Of a stretch of DNA of 64,000 bases, positions 46,081 to 57,726 are shown piece after piece. Positions within the stretch are counted from its first letter, which is position 1. The number at the start of each line of letters is the position of its first letter. The stretch is from Zarea fungicola. Lineage: Eukaryota; Ascomycota; Sordariomycetes; Hypocreales; Cordycipitaceae. Position numbers and translations under genes: made by a program. Location: contig FWCC01000295.1 of the NCBI GenBank assembly GCA_900169235.1, positions 62,335 to 126,334 on the forward strand, in the 5' to 3' direction. The notes under the pieces were generated by a model. It did no database searches. It saw only the letters and a list, made by a program, of their open reading frames with translations, and was not told the origin of the DNA.

Positions 46081-46665
46081 TTAGCTCGTGCCAGGCTGGC
46101 AATAGCCGTGTGAGCTGCCAGTGTAGCCCCAAGACATTCGATGGTAGTTATCATAATACCAACCGGCAACGCTCTTCTGATCACAAAAATCAAACACTTC
46201 TTCCAAAAGGCTAATCAACTGCGCTCCTTGTAATTCCTGGTACTTATTGCTGTAGTTGCAGATATACACAACGGTAGAGCCTTGATAGTATGTCGCTGCG
46301 ACAAACTTGAATCGAGAGCCCTCATTTGTATTAATGAGGTAGGTACAGCCGATCTGGTCGGCCATGTTCACCATTGCAGTATGAAGATCCATAATGTCCA
46401 AGGTCACCTTTGGTACACAGTTGATGTTGTCTCCTGGTGGTAACCTCCTAGCTAGCCTTGAAAGGTCGGTAAAACTAGAGGAGTCAGGCGTTGTGTCAAG
46501 AGCCCGGATGGATATACCATGGGCTTTAAAGTCTGATTCATGGACATATGTCAGATTGCCAGATTCATCCTCTAGATGGATTGAAAAGCCTTCTAGAGCA
46601 TTGTCGGGTAGAGACACAGAAGCGACCAGCAGAGGTAGCAAGGATAGAAGTGGGAGGAGATGCAT
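46081..46665 (-). CDS. Secreted protein with five cysteines, unknown family
   Basis: 194 residues, single exon. The signal peptide is MHLLPLLSLLPLLVASVS. A pro-like region follows to about residue 65, with a basic LARRLPPGDN that could be a processing site. The C-terminal domain carries the cysteines NINC, GCTYL, ICNYS, FCDQK and YCQPG, and ends in SWGYTGSSHGYCQPGTS. VAGWYYDNYHRMSWGY is a distinctive aromatic patch. The family is not recognised. It has a TATATATG-like box about 100 bp upstream at 46763. Base composition is AT-richer than in metabolic genes. Secretion is well supported; function is unknown. Confidence 0.65.
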   Translation of the reverse strand: MHLLPLLSLLPLLVASVSLPDNALEGFSIHLEDESGNLTYVHESDFKAHGISIRALDTTPDSSSFTDLSRLARRLPPGDNINCVPKVTLDIMDLHTAMVNMADQIGCTYLINTNEGSRFKFVAATYYQGSTVVYICNYSNKYQELQGAQLISLLEEVFDFCDQKSVAGWYYDNYHRMSWGYTGSSHGYCQPGTS

Positions 46666-47765
46666 GCTTTTAAACTCTCAAAAGATTTTTACGTCGTCAT
46701 AGAATGGTTAACATAAAGCGAGTTTTTTAGCACAAGAAATTAGGACCAGCAAGGAGTCCTAGTTATATATGCAAATACTGTGACAGTGAGCCGCACATGG
46801 CGTTGCAAACATTGACAACGGTCTATCTTAAGACTAGACAGTTGGTACCGGTAATACTGCCAATGCAGCGGAGCAGGCCTCATGATTCGGCATTCATGAC
46901 AGCATCGTCGTGGGATGATGTGAGATTAAATTTCCTGTGGCTCCCGGCAATTCGATTATGCACGCAGCGCAATTGCCATTGGTCCATATGTGTATCCGTC
47001 TAATTAATAGCCAAGAACAGCGATTATTATCATCAAATCGCCATGAGCGCCACGCGAGCGGCTACACTTCAGCCACGTACTGAGAGTTGCCCAGGCGCCT
47101 CGGCAAATTTTTAGCGAATTGCAACCATACTTTTATCGGACGCAGACCGAATTGAACACTGCGGTTATTTCCCACCAGATGGAGCTGCTGACCCGTTTAC
47201 ACAAACATGGCTGGCTCACTGCGGCCATCACGTTTAGCGCTACTATAATTAATATCTTAACCGAGTGGCGTAGGCTATGGCTAGTGCCAGGTTGCATTAT
47301 TTTATGCTGAGGCTCAGCCAATTATAGCAGTCGCGTGCTAAAAGTACTATAATCTTCTATTTCAATCCGCGATAATACGCTTCATCCACTCTGAAGGTAA
47401 CTACATTTCCTCATCTAGATACTGCTTCTGCTCTCTTTATGGATTTCCTGGGCGTTTTCTCACGTAAGATTATGGTACGTTGTTCCAGATCTATCTCCTA
47501 CAATTGCCAAGGCGTTTTATGCAATGATTTAATAGTTGAGCGTGATTGCTAAGATTTACAAGAAACTAGAGTATAATTCTAATAAAGGTATAAAAGTATT
47601 AAATAAATATAGAACTTAAGATATTCTAAAGCATAATAATGCCTTGGTAGCTTTTCACACTTATATAAGGATCCTGGCACTCCTAGGTCCTAATTCTACA
47701 TTAGAACTCACCACCCTTTCCTCTCTTCTACTTTCACCCGACAAACTTTTATCACTTTAAAAACC
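46666..47765. other. Intergenic, AT-rich right half
   Basis: The bases 47520-47700 are TA-rich, with decayed-repeat character. TATATAAG near 47662 is the likely TATA box of the next gene. The left half shows no gene. Confidence 0.45.
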
Positions 47766-48210
47766 ATGCACTCTCAGCATCTAGAAGTATGCTTTAGCAT
47801 ACTTACTATTGCCACTACAGCTCTATCTAGTCCTACATCGCCAAATCTAGTCATAAAAAACATTTCAAAGCGATCTAGTGCTGGAACAATCTTTGTATGT
47901 CCTATGTATTAGTATCTAATACGCTTTCACTAACTCTTACTAGTATGGAGGACTTCCATCCCCAGCTCAAATGGCTTGGGACTGCAAGGCCCCATCAAGG
48001 CCGAGATATACTATGAACTGTGACCCATTTATTGACCATGTCACTGATATTACAAATGATGCTTGTAAAAACTGCTGCCGCTGCTCGGCGTTTGGCGCAC
48101 TTGACTGCTCCAGAAGAAACACCAATATTGCGCAATGTAATGTGGCTTCACTGAATGACTTTGAAACTGTCTGCACAGCAGCAAACCATTGCAGATGCAC
48201 CCGAGTCTAA
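47766..48210 (+). CDS. Secreted cysteine-rich protein with Kex2-type site
   Basis: Spliced as join(47766..47894,47944..48210), 131 residues, with one 49-bp intron. The N-terminal hydrophobic part (CFSILTIATTALSS) acts as a signal peptide, followed by a short pro-segment ending in ISKR (residues 33-36), a typical Kex2 cleavage site. The mature chain of about 95 residues has eleven cysteines, including the dense cluster NCCRC and the end HCRCTRV. An odd number implies one free Cys or a dimer. Codon use is TA-rich (TTA, CTA, ATA, AGT), unlike the GC-biased housekeeping genes, and the gene lies at the edge of AT-rich DNA. This is the profile of an effector or toxin-like peptide; function is unproven. 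Confidence 0.65.
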
Positions 48211-49141
48211 GCGATGCTATATCGGGTCTATAAAGAAGTTTTGTACACCAGATAGACTAAGAAATGGTTACAATTGCTGTTGGAAATAACTTTGACTATT
48301 GGCGGAGGATATCCTGAGTTGGTTCTCCGGAAAATATAGTGTAGTGTTATTCGCCCAGAGGAGCATGCTAAGCATTTCTGAATAGTTCAAACTTTATCAT
48401 ATGAATTGCTCTGCTTGTAAGTTTGACCATAGATATCAGAAAAGTCGGGGCCGACTGAACTCAAAGCGAAATACAAGAACGGTTATAACGTGAATCTTGA
48501 GGGAGCATTTAATGAAATATGGAACCAATGTATGAATAATGGGTACCACTGTAAAGGGCCATATCAATTTGTAACTTGGGCATATGGCGATGAGTGGTAG
48601 ACCTTCAGACGCTGAAGAATAAGTATATTGAAGTAAAGAATACAATATGATAAAATATAATACCGTCACGAAGAGGAGGTAGAGAGCCTTCTCAGCGTCT
48701 ATCAAGGGCTCAATATGAGAAAGAAGAAATAAAAAGGTTCCCCGTCGTTAATTGCGATGATGAAACTGACAGGCAAAATGGTGGCTCTCTGGTGTGTGCT
48801 TGCCGAATCCCGACACGTAGTGAGTTACAGAGCTAAGTGTGTTTCTGGTGTTGTTACTGAGACGCATTCAATATTATTGCACGAGTCGTTATTGAAGTAG
48901 TTACGATACAGCGACGTAGGTAGCGAATTTGAGCTCTAGCACTCCTCCCCTGCTTCACCTTCAAAGATGGTGATTGTCGTTTGATAATCTACCTTTGAAG
49001 TCTAAATAGAACCATCAATTTAGTACAAAAGGTAGTTGCTCAAGTCATCCAGGCTTCCGCCGAGTCCCTCCAAGATAACGAATGTGTCATGGTCACATTT
49101 AGCACTTGCTCCTCCAAGATGCAAGCTCCAGGCAAGCGCAT
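48211..49141. other. Intergenic, no gene seen
   Basis: A hydrophobic 89-codon frame at 48436-48705 (-) lacks other support. AT-rich throughout. Confidence 0.45.
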
Positions 49142-49646
49142 TTAAATCAATGGAGAGCCAGTCAATTGTAAGCCCCAATTTGAATCAGCATCAAATGCTG
49201 GGCCAGCCTCGTTGTGAAAAGTAGGAAGCTTTAAAAGCCCGTCAATGGCGTAGTTGCCGGCTTGCGTGAACTTGGGCAACAGGGCGCATAGGGCTGCCTG
49301 CTGTGCATCGTCAAAGATCCCGATATTACCCTCATCTCCAAGATTCTTCAGGGAAATAATATTGTCCACCATGAGAAATGCGTCGCTGAGGGCCTGTAAA
49401 GTTTTTGTTAGATGTGTGTTGGCCTGAGCGTCTTTATTTTTCCATCCGTACATTCTCAAAGGGAACGACAGTTTGAGCGTCGATAGTCGGTGTCGCTTGT
49501 TGCAGTTGCACGCGGGTATCACCAACGGACTGGAGTCCAGAGACGATGTCGTTTAAGGACTGTAAAATTTGGTCACCAGAAAACTGGGCAGCTGCGCCAG
49601 AGGCCGCGCCAGCGACAGCGAGGGTAGAAGACAGACTGAATCTCAT
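49142..49646 (-). CDS. HsbA-like cell-surface protein
   Basis: Spliced as complement(join(49142..49393,49452..49646)), 148 residues, with one 58-bp GT-AG intron (TCTAAC branch). The signal peptide MRFSLSSTLAVAGAASGAAA is clear. The mature part is all-helical and nearly Cys-free (one Cys, ALCALLP), with QILQSLNDIVSGLQSVGDTR, then VPFENALSDAFLMVDNI and FTQAGNYAIDGLLKL. This fits the hydrophobic surface binding protein A (HsbA) family, secreted helical-bundle proteins that coat hydrophobic surfaces or the cell wall and help recruit enzymes such as cutinase-like hydrolases. It is slightly short for the family. The call is based on pattern only. Confidence 0.5.
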
Positions 49647-50562
49647 TTTGACTGTTGAGTTTTAAGAATGAAGAAAGAAATAAATAAGAGAAAGCTGCCC
49701 GAATTATGACGACTATAAATCAGGGAAATCGAGGGTGATATATCTTGGGGAGAAGGACCAACTTCTAACCCTTCAAGTCATTCTACCAGTATTTATAATG
49801 CTTGATAATAAGCAGCCACTTAATGCTACTTAGTTGAACTAAATGGATAGGGGATGGCTATGTGGCAGCGTATCACGCATTTGGTAACATGAGTACCCCA
49901 TATATATTAATTAATTCACAAGCCTGCTTGCTTGGTATGAACTCGCCGAAGCCACGTCCGCCGTAGATACCCGACAACTCCATATCGCAAGACGAAGCTA
50001 CTCTAGCTCTTAACCATGATGGGCTCCACTGATATTATCATCTTTCAGATGGCCACGTCAAGCCAACCAATCGTCTAATTTTGAGCCCTCGATCTGTAGT
50101 TAATTGGTGGAAATACAAGATTTTAACAAACCCTCGGTATGAATAGGGTGGAGCGAATTCGGTACGGCACCCGCGGGGTCTCACTATTATCTTACTTACA
50201 TAACAAAAAGGGGAGAGTGAAGATATTGCAGACCAGTTAGAGGGATCGCTTTCTATTTAGCAGGATATACATGAACTATGGCAATTCCGTCATTACGGGT
50301 CTGCTTGGTGATTTGAGGTTTACACGAGTGCAATTACTGTTCTATTAATCCCGGCTATGGCAGCTGAGTGCGAGAGGACCCTGCTTCTGATGCCTATATG
50401 GTGTCAACGAAGCGCCTGGTCCCCTAACTCTGGCAGCTTGCTAGACGAGTATTTAATTGCCGTATTCCAAACGACCCGAACCACCTTACACAAAGCTAGA
50501 CTGGCCCGAAGCCCAACATGCCACGAAAAGAGCATGACTTTAATTTTAAACTCTTCTTTGTT
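49647..50562. other. Intergenic upstream of HsbA-like gene
   Basis: Contains TATAAATA (minus strand) near 49792, the probable TATA box of the HsbA-like gene. No supported gene. Confidence 0.45.
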
Positions 50563-52060
50563 CTATTTCGAAAATCTCTCTTCAGTTCTGCGATATAAAG
50601 AAGTGAAGTCGAATTCGATGCTGCTCGTTTTCTGCCAGACCTGTCAGCGATTGCGAGAGTGTTTGAATATAGTAACAAACATACCATCAAGAATTTCCTC
50701 GTTTCTTCGGCATCTCCCTCCATGCCCTTGAGCATAGCCAGAAAAGGATCTGTCTCCAATGCAGTGCTTGCATCTGTCTTGGAGATGCGATCAAGATTCT
50801 TTCTAGATCGCCGATCGATGAAGTCCACAAACTTGTCTCGTCGAACTTTAGCGTATGCATCAAAAATATCATCATCCGCCTTGTCCTCATGATACCCAAT
50901 GAGGCAGTCTGCTAGTCCGGCCACATCCAATACTGCGGCCATGCAACCATATCCACCAAAAGGGTTACAAACATGAGCAGCATCGCCAGCAAGAAAGATG
51001 CGACCAACGCGCATCTTGTCCACGCAGCGATTGTGGATGCGAAACTGATCCGTCTGTGCCACCTTGTATTGGCTTGGGTCTGGATGGCCAGGGAGCATCT
51101 TCTTGAATGCAAGTTCTCGTCGTTTGAGATATTGTTCTTCTGAGAGGTTGGCCGCTGAGTCACCATAGGTAACGCGCCATAGAGGCCCATCTGAGTCTCT
51201 AGCCTTTCCTCGTTTTGCAACAAGTCCCCAGAATTCACCGTCTATCATGTAATTACCGCCCTGCCATCCATGCTCTTCGAACCCTCTATAATACACCTGT
51301 GGAGCAAAAGTTATTAGCGAGGACCGCATGTTTGGAAGTCATGTATTACACGGCTCAGTCTCAATTGGCAGTCGCTTACGTTTTGAACAAGAACACGACA
51401 TCCAAACGTCTCACCCGGCCAGTGTCGCTGGAATAGAGTCTTTCGCACAACGCTCTGACCACCGTCGCACCCTACGATATAGTCCCCCTCAAATTTGAGT
51501 GCCCCAACTGTGCCGCTGCTGTCAGATGCCACTGTTGCCCAGGCAGTTGAGGCATTTTGTTGAACGTCAATCACCTTGTGACCGAACAACAGCGTAACAT
51601 GGTCAGAGTACCGCTCCCGGATGTGTCGCAGCATTATCTGCAATATTTCATTAAGAGGTAATATCGTCATACGGTCGTCATCCTCTCTGATGACGGACAA
51701 GTCAATTCCGGTAAGGACTTGTCCTGTTGCCACACTTCGCCAGCATATTGTCGAAAAATCCGAAATGCTCCGAGACCGGATGTCGTCCAAAATTCCTGCC
51801 CGGCGGAACACGCGCGTCGCTGGCACGCCGTATTGTGTCGCCCGCAGCCTCTCATCTACCCTGTCCCACGACTCCAGGACCGTCGATGAGATCCTACTCC
51901 TGGCGAGCAAAATGGCGAGCAGTAAGCCTGCTGGGCCAGCCCCGACGATTATCACCTGTCTTAGTATCAGCTGATTTTACAATTTTATAGTAGGACGACT
52001 TTAGGAGTGCGGCTTAACCTTTCCTAGTCTCCCAGGCTTATGGCTGGTCTGGTTCGACAT
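50563..52060 (-). CDS. FAD-dependent monooxygenase (aromatic-hydroxylase type)
   Basis: Spliced as complement(join(50563..50640,50685..51296,51380..51955,52019..52060)), 435 residues, introns of 63, 83 and 44 bp. The dinucleotide-binding GxGxxG is at VIIVGAGPAGLLLA (residues 19-24). The DG motif is in IVGCDGGQSVVRK (about 183-187). The GD motif, RIFLAGDAAHVCNPFGGYG, has Gly310-Asp311. These three define the group A FAD monooxygenases (PHBH/FAD_binding_3), which hydroxylate aromatic or polyketide substrates using NAD(P)H and oxygen. The protein ends VWQKTSSIEFDFTSLYRR, a common tail in fungal members. Length is normal. No signal or membrane anchor. No partner biosynthetic enzyme is adjacent; substrate unknown. 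Confidence 0.8.
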
Positions 52061-53646
52061 GACAGGGTTCGTTTCTTGAGCTTCTATGATTGTGTGCTAA
52101 AGTCGGGCGGCAGTTTCTGAAGAAAGAAAGTAATCGGCATGTAATGGCTCACTGAATTCATTTATGGCATGCGGTTATCAATGTGGGGGTTGCTTGTTTC
52201 CTAGCAATATATAGCTGTAGATATTCTTTGTTTTATTTTGAACCAACTCGGAGTCGCGGAAGCGTTGATATGATGGGAACCGGCAATGGCGGCACCCTAG
52301 TTCCGACCTCTCTCACCTACGTCAGCGATTGATGCATTGCCATTCTCCAGGGCAATACTACATCTATGGTAAACGCGCGATGGAAGCTGATTACCGCGTC
52401 GTTTCCGAGTTCCAAAACTTGCCTTCTTTGGGTTAAACCGCATAGCAAATGATGGAATTTCTTCCGCAATAGCTCCGCCTCAATAACATGGAGTGGAAAC
52501 GACTTTCCGATGTTTTGAGATGTAAGTGTGTTCGGTCAAGTTCCTTGCCGAGCAGTTCTTGGACTACTATTGTCGAAGGTCGAGGAACAAAGCGCCAGGA
52601 TACAGGAATCGTTGGGTTTACGCCACCGTGTTAACGCCAAGACGGGAAAGACAATACACCGCACCCACTTCAACGTCCTTCACTGCAGGGGCTGTGCCAT
52701 CGAACCCCAGAAGGCGAGCCACCTTTCTCCCACTTCAACGCCGGTCAGATTTTAGTTGTGATGATCAAGCTTTGGAAAACGAAACCACGCATATCACGCG
52801 CAAGAATTCGATTTTATCAAACCTGTTTAACCCTAAGCAGATACTTAAACTACTAGTGGCCTTTTCATTATATAGTAGTACATACCGCGGCTCGAGCGTC
52901 CCTATTCAGGGAAAGTGTAATGGGTCAGAGGAAAAACGAACCCTTGCATACTATTTTAAGGAACCACGAGCCACCAAAACGAACATTACGCAGCCTTCCA
53001 TCGCCGGAAAGAGAGCCGAGTACAGGCAGCTTCTGACTCAAAGTATCCAAACTAAGCGGCTGAAGTGACTTGCGCCCAGGGGATCCTATTTTTCCAAAAA
53101 AAAAAAAAAAACCATATCGATTCTTTTCCCGACCACCCAGCGTCATGCAAAATCTGGGCTAAACCCACATCTCACCACCATGTCATTCGAAGTCGATAAT
53201 CGCCTGGGTTATTGAACCCCACAGGCGAGCTCAGTGTAGGCCACTAGCCGCGTCCAGGAAGATATAGATAATAATGCAATGATGAATAATATATACTTTG
53301 TCAGGTATGGGACAATAAATAGAGTACTACGATGGCAGGCCAATAAGGCATAGTGTCAGGGACATTGTGGCTAACACGAATAAGGTGATGGGATAGATAG
53401 CAAGGAGATGGCTGGAATGCGTCCACACTCTCTTGGAAACTGACTCGCGAGGCCCGATAGTAACACTTTTATATATTTTTTTTATCCATGCTAAAGCTAT
53501 CTGTGTAACAAGCTCCCTTGCAGCGATTGAAAGTACCAAATTGTCTCATTTTCCTCGAATGGTGATTCTGTAAAGTGTTGTAAAGTGTGTGTAAAGCCGT
53601 TTATATGGGGGGGTAAACAAGTACAAAACGAATGCTGCAGACTTTG
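52061..53646. other. Intergenic, no firm gene
   Basis: A 180-codon frame at 52526-53068 (+) has skewed composition and no domain, and I do not call it. A pure A-run lies at about 53096-53111. The right end is the 3' flank of the second Zn2Cys6 gene. Confidence 0.4.
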
Positions 53647-55679
53647 TTACGCCATGACCTGGCATGGTTTGTAGAAACAGTCCTCCCACGCGAGCCCTCC
53701 TCTGCTCCTCGACGCCCAAAACCGAGGCAAGACGTCGAGCATCACCGTCGCGCCGCAGTCCGCCCCCGGCATGGTCTGCACAAACTCGAGATGCGCCAGG
53801 ACGCGCGCCCGCTCGTCGTCGTCCTCGCCACTGGCGGGGTGGCATGCGGCGCCCAGTACCGCGAGCGGCCAGCTTATTCGCTCCCGCGCGAGATGGGCGT
53901 CCTCGCGCGGGAGGAGCAGCGCGTCGACGAGGGCGAGGAGGGCGCTGCGATGGCGGTCCCGTGCGGCGGCGATGATGGCGCGGCGCTGCACCCGCTCACT
54001 TGCACCACCGCCGGTGCCGCTGCTGGTGTTGATACTTGTCGTTGTGGTCGTCTGGGTGTTGGTACCAGTAGTATTAATAGCAAAAGCCACGGCCAACGCT
54101 CCTGGCAGGGAGAGCAGTGCGTACAGCACCACGGCGTGCTGAAAGATGGATGCCAGCCTGGTGCGGAGGGGTTCGTCGGGGAGATCATGCCGTTCCGTCC
54201 ACGAAGACGGTGTAAAAGCGTGGACAGCGCCGGCAATGTTGGCGGCTGTCTTGGACATGAGCTGCGTCGAAGCCCGCGCCGACGAAGGAGGAGATGCAGC
54301 TGCTACGACGCGAAGACGTGTGATTTGTCGTATGGCGAGGAACAGATGGCTTGGACACGGCAGGCCGTTGAAGTGGGTGTGCGTGTAGACGCTGGTGATT
54401 TGTGCGTCGGTCCAGGCGTCGAAGCCGGTGATTTGGTCGTGGGATGGGCTGCATGCGTTGCCCATTGTGCCGTAGCTGATGAGGTTGAAAGATGGAATGC
54501 TTGAGTCAGTTTAAATCCGCTAAAGATTTAAAAGAGGAAAAAAAGTGGCGGTGCGTATAAGAGACTTGCAAACGTACATGAGACCAAACTGCAGCGCCAG
54601 AATGGGCGGACGGGCGCTCGACTTCATGACGGCATCGACACCGCCATATGCGTCGACAATCCCGAGAAAGCCTCCGATATGCGCTCTCCACGGTGAGTCA
54701 ATAATTGACAACTAGAACCAAAAAACACATGATTACCTTGTATTAGCCCCCATTGGCCATCCGCCTCATGTAAGGCTTGATCTGCTCACCTCGACGCTCA
54801 GAATATCAATCACCCGATACAACAAATACCGGATAGGCTTCTTTTCCGAAATGGACCTGTTCAAGTTGGCAATCGCCCGGCCCATGTATCCGTAAAACAG
54901 GTCCCAGAGCGGCTCAATCGCCGCCCACTCGCCCGGACGCACGGGCCGGCCGTGGTGGGCGCAGAGGACCGTGATGCGGTTGCACGTGGTAATCATGAGA
55001 AAACTCTCCTTGGAGTGAAAGTTGGAAACGTGCATGCTGGGCTGGAACTGCGCCGAGTAGCCGGTGGCGGCGGTTTGGGCTGCGACGTGGCGGGGGACCA
55101 TGAAACTCATGACTGTTCCTCCAGGGAGCTTGGGTTAGATTTCATATTCATTTAGAGGTAAATAGAAGAGGATGGAGCATGTACAGTAGCGAAAGCCCTC
55201 GACTAAATCCCAATCCGGAGGCTCGGTCTGGCATAGTGGTGCTATGCTCAGGAGGGCTGATGATGATGTCGCGGACGATGGTGGTGGCAGCGCGTATTCG
55301 CATTTTAATCGGCCCACGACGCAGCGTTTACAGATGGGTCTGTTTTCATCGCATTTCATGTGTCGGGATCTTATGTATGAATTAATTCCCTTTTTGGTAA
55401 TGGTTTAAGCGGGATGCTGATGGGACTCGTGAAAAGAACGCACCGACAAGTCTTGCACCCTGTCCGGGCCCGATTTCCGAAGCGTCTGCGTCGCTTCGCT
55501 GTGGAGGGCATTTGGCCATCATCTTGCAGAGTTTTATTTCGAGGCTTGGATACGTGCAAAGCCAGAGTCGCCATCCTATTCTTAACCATACTGATGAGTC
55601 GACGTCGTTGGAGAGCCGATGTTGACCGATGTGGCTTGCTGCTATGAAGTGGGGTTGGAGTGGTGATGTCGACATGCAT
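53647..55679 (-). CDS. Zn2Cys6 transcription factor (copy B)
   Basis: Spliced as complement(join(53647..54475,54578..54711,54790..55112,55185..55369,55444..55679)), 568 residues. The start is uncertain; an in-frame ATG at 55589 would give 538. The zinc cluster C-x2-C-x6-C-x6-C-x2-C-x6-C is complete (GCKTCRSRHMKCDENRPICK, then RCVVGRLKC) and is split by intron 1 at the same place as in copy A at 23872-25909. Intron phases are again 2,1,0,2. The C-terminal region shares segments with copy A, such as RISWPLAVLGAACH and the closing DVLPRFWASRSRGGLAWEDC. The last exon is very GC-rich and holds a Thr/Ser low-complexity insert (near 470). Nuclear regulator; target genes unknown. Confidence 0.8.
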
Positions 55680-56165
55680 TGTTCAGTTCTTGGCAGTTTG
55701 TGACACAGTCCATACAGTGGTTTTTGAGCCAAAGTCTTGAGACGAAACGCCTTGCGTGGTTTGGAAAGACTTCTGGGGGCTTGGGGCAATTGATGCTATG
55801 AATGCTGTGATTCTCTACACTGCGACTCTGTACCATCACAACAGCCAAGCCAGGGATGCAGGATTGGGACGTTTTTCTCTCGGGTATTGAACTTTTCATT
55901 GTTGAAAATATTTTCTGAATTGAAGCATTTCCACAGATATCTACGGTTTCCGCACGGTGTTCCATGCACTACCAATGCGTGTCTGGGAATGGGAGGTGAA
56001 GTCGGTACTCCGGCGTCGAATTCTGCTGTCGTGGATGCATCATTTGTATACAAAAGGTTAATTTGATCTCTGTAATTCACCTCCAAATCGAAGACTAGTT
56101 CCAAAGCAACGACTTAAACATTTTCCCGCACACAGCACATCTAGATGCAAGTCGTACAGTGACGA
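55680..56165. other. Intergenic, no gene seen
   Basis: Between the start of the Zn2Cys6 gene and the end of the acyltransferase, both on the minus strand. Open frames here are chance frames. Confidence 0.45.
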
Positions 56166-57726
56166 CTATTTGGGCTCGAGGGATGAAAAGTCTTGCTCAA
56201 TGGCGGCGTATGTCGCGGGCGCGAAAAGAGTATCGGCATAGTAACTGCCCTCAGCTGTTCTTCCTTGAAGACAGAAAGATGGCACGCCCAACTTTGGATC
56301 TTGTTCAACTGCATGGCCTTGAAACATGTACAGAGGCGTGCCAATACTGTTGGCGCGCGGCGGGACCAAACGACCATGTTTGCTGACAGCTGGTGCAAAA
56401 TCAACTGCGCCGGTAATATCGAGACTTGTAAGATTATTGTACAAGATAGGAAGCCTGACAGAAGTTTCAACGGAGCGCGGCTTGTAGATCATCGACGGCT
56501 TGTTTCCCAGGCTTTCCACATACTTGTCGCGGAAGAAGGAGGATATCTCGCCCGGCGACACCCTCTCGCGCGTATGGTCGCGCAGAGTTGCCGCCAGCTG
56601 CAAGAGGGGCTGTGCAATTTGATTTCTGGACAAACTCACAAAGTAGGTAGCTACGAGATTCTGCATATATTCGCCTTGGCTCGACTGCAGCTCAGGCAGG
56701 CTCTGCCGAGCGTTACAGACACCAGCCAGCAGCGCCGTGCTGTAATCGTTGTCGGATCTAGCCACCATTTTCATGACCCATGCCGTGAGCAAGATGCCGT
56801 CACTGATCCGACTCAATTTCGATGCATATTCTGGTCCTGCGTGCCGAGCAGCCCGTTCTCGCAATCGAGCAATGAAGCCTTCTGTGAGAACCATGAAACG
56901 CTTCTCGTATCTAGGCTTGGAAGCTGCACGCCATATAATCCATAGCAAGATCATGAATAATTTGTACATTGGAAATTCCATACTTTGGTTCGAGCCACCG
57001 ACGGCAGGTGGTTTTGCCACAGTTTTGCGTAATGGATCATCATCATGACCCAGCATCGCCGGCACTTGACTAGTTTTCCCGGCCAAAACCATTGACCAAG
57101 AGCGTAGCAGGCTTGCCACGCCAGAGCCGTCGAAAAGCACATGTGGCCAAATAAGTGAAACTATTGTGCCGTCCTCGAAGGAGGAGACACACAGCAGCAG
57201 GGGTGGCAGGCTGTTTTCAATATAAGCTTCAATTGTTGTGGCTGTGAAGCCACTGGGGCATAACAGTGGTGAGTCCCGGTCCCAGTCAAGATGGACAGAA
57301 GATTCCACTAAATTCGTTGGTAGTCGACTGACACCATAAGCGCCCGCAATCTTCTCATGCGAGTAGTCAAAATGCTTAAAGCTGATTATGTTATAATCTT
57401 TTGCAAATGTAAAAGGCGTGCAAAGTTGTAAACAGCCATGCTTCTAGCATAAGTGTCAGGAGTGATGTGCTGTATTCTCAACGGCAAAGGTGGAGCGGCG
57501 ATAGATTCTACAGTACATCAAATTGGAAGCGGCCAGCGAGCTTCCGCCAGCCAGGCAGTTGAATTAGGCGTATGAGTGACGATTTAAGTAGCTCAGGATT
57601 CAGACCGTCGTTGAAGCGAAGCACAGTTTTCATAGTCAAATTGCGGAAAAATTTATGATTGTCGTAGAAACTGCAGGTAAAGGTATCACCGGTTGCGACC
57701 GGGCCCTCTTCTTTTTGTACAGGCAT
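56166..57726 (-). CDS. HXXXD acyltransferase (BAHD / trichothecene-type)
   Basis: Spliced as complement(join(56166..57443,57517..57726)), 495 residues, with one 73-bp intron after GRFQFD. The exon join gives FDKHGCLQLCTPFTFAKDYN, which fits the N-terminal strand pattern of this family. The catalytic His171-x3-Asp175 is in WPHVLFDGSGVASLL. The second family motif (DFGWG in plants and in many fungal members) appears only as DFAPA near residue 427, so it is degenerate. A hydrophobic helix (MYKLFMILLWIIWRA) may lie on the active-site tunnel. Relatives move acetyl or longer acyl groups from CoA to alcohols in secondary metabolism. Adjacent to a Zn2Cys6 gene in the same orientation, though no backbone enzyme is near. 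Substrate unknown. Confidence 0.75.

Noticed and set aside
52526..53068. 180-codon plus-strand frame
   Set aside because: Skewed composition, no domain, no promoter or splice support; kept out of the gene list.
53632..54504. 290-codon plus-strand frame over the second Zn2Cys6 gene
   Set aside because: It is antisense to the GC-rich last exon, whose protein fits the regulator family; the plus frame is a shadow caused by codon bias.
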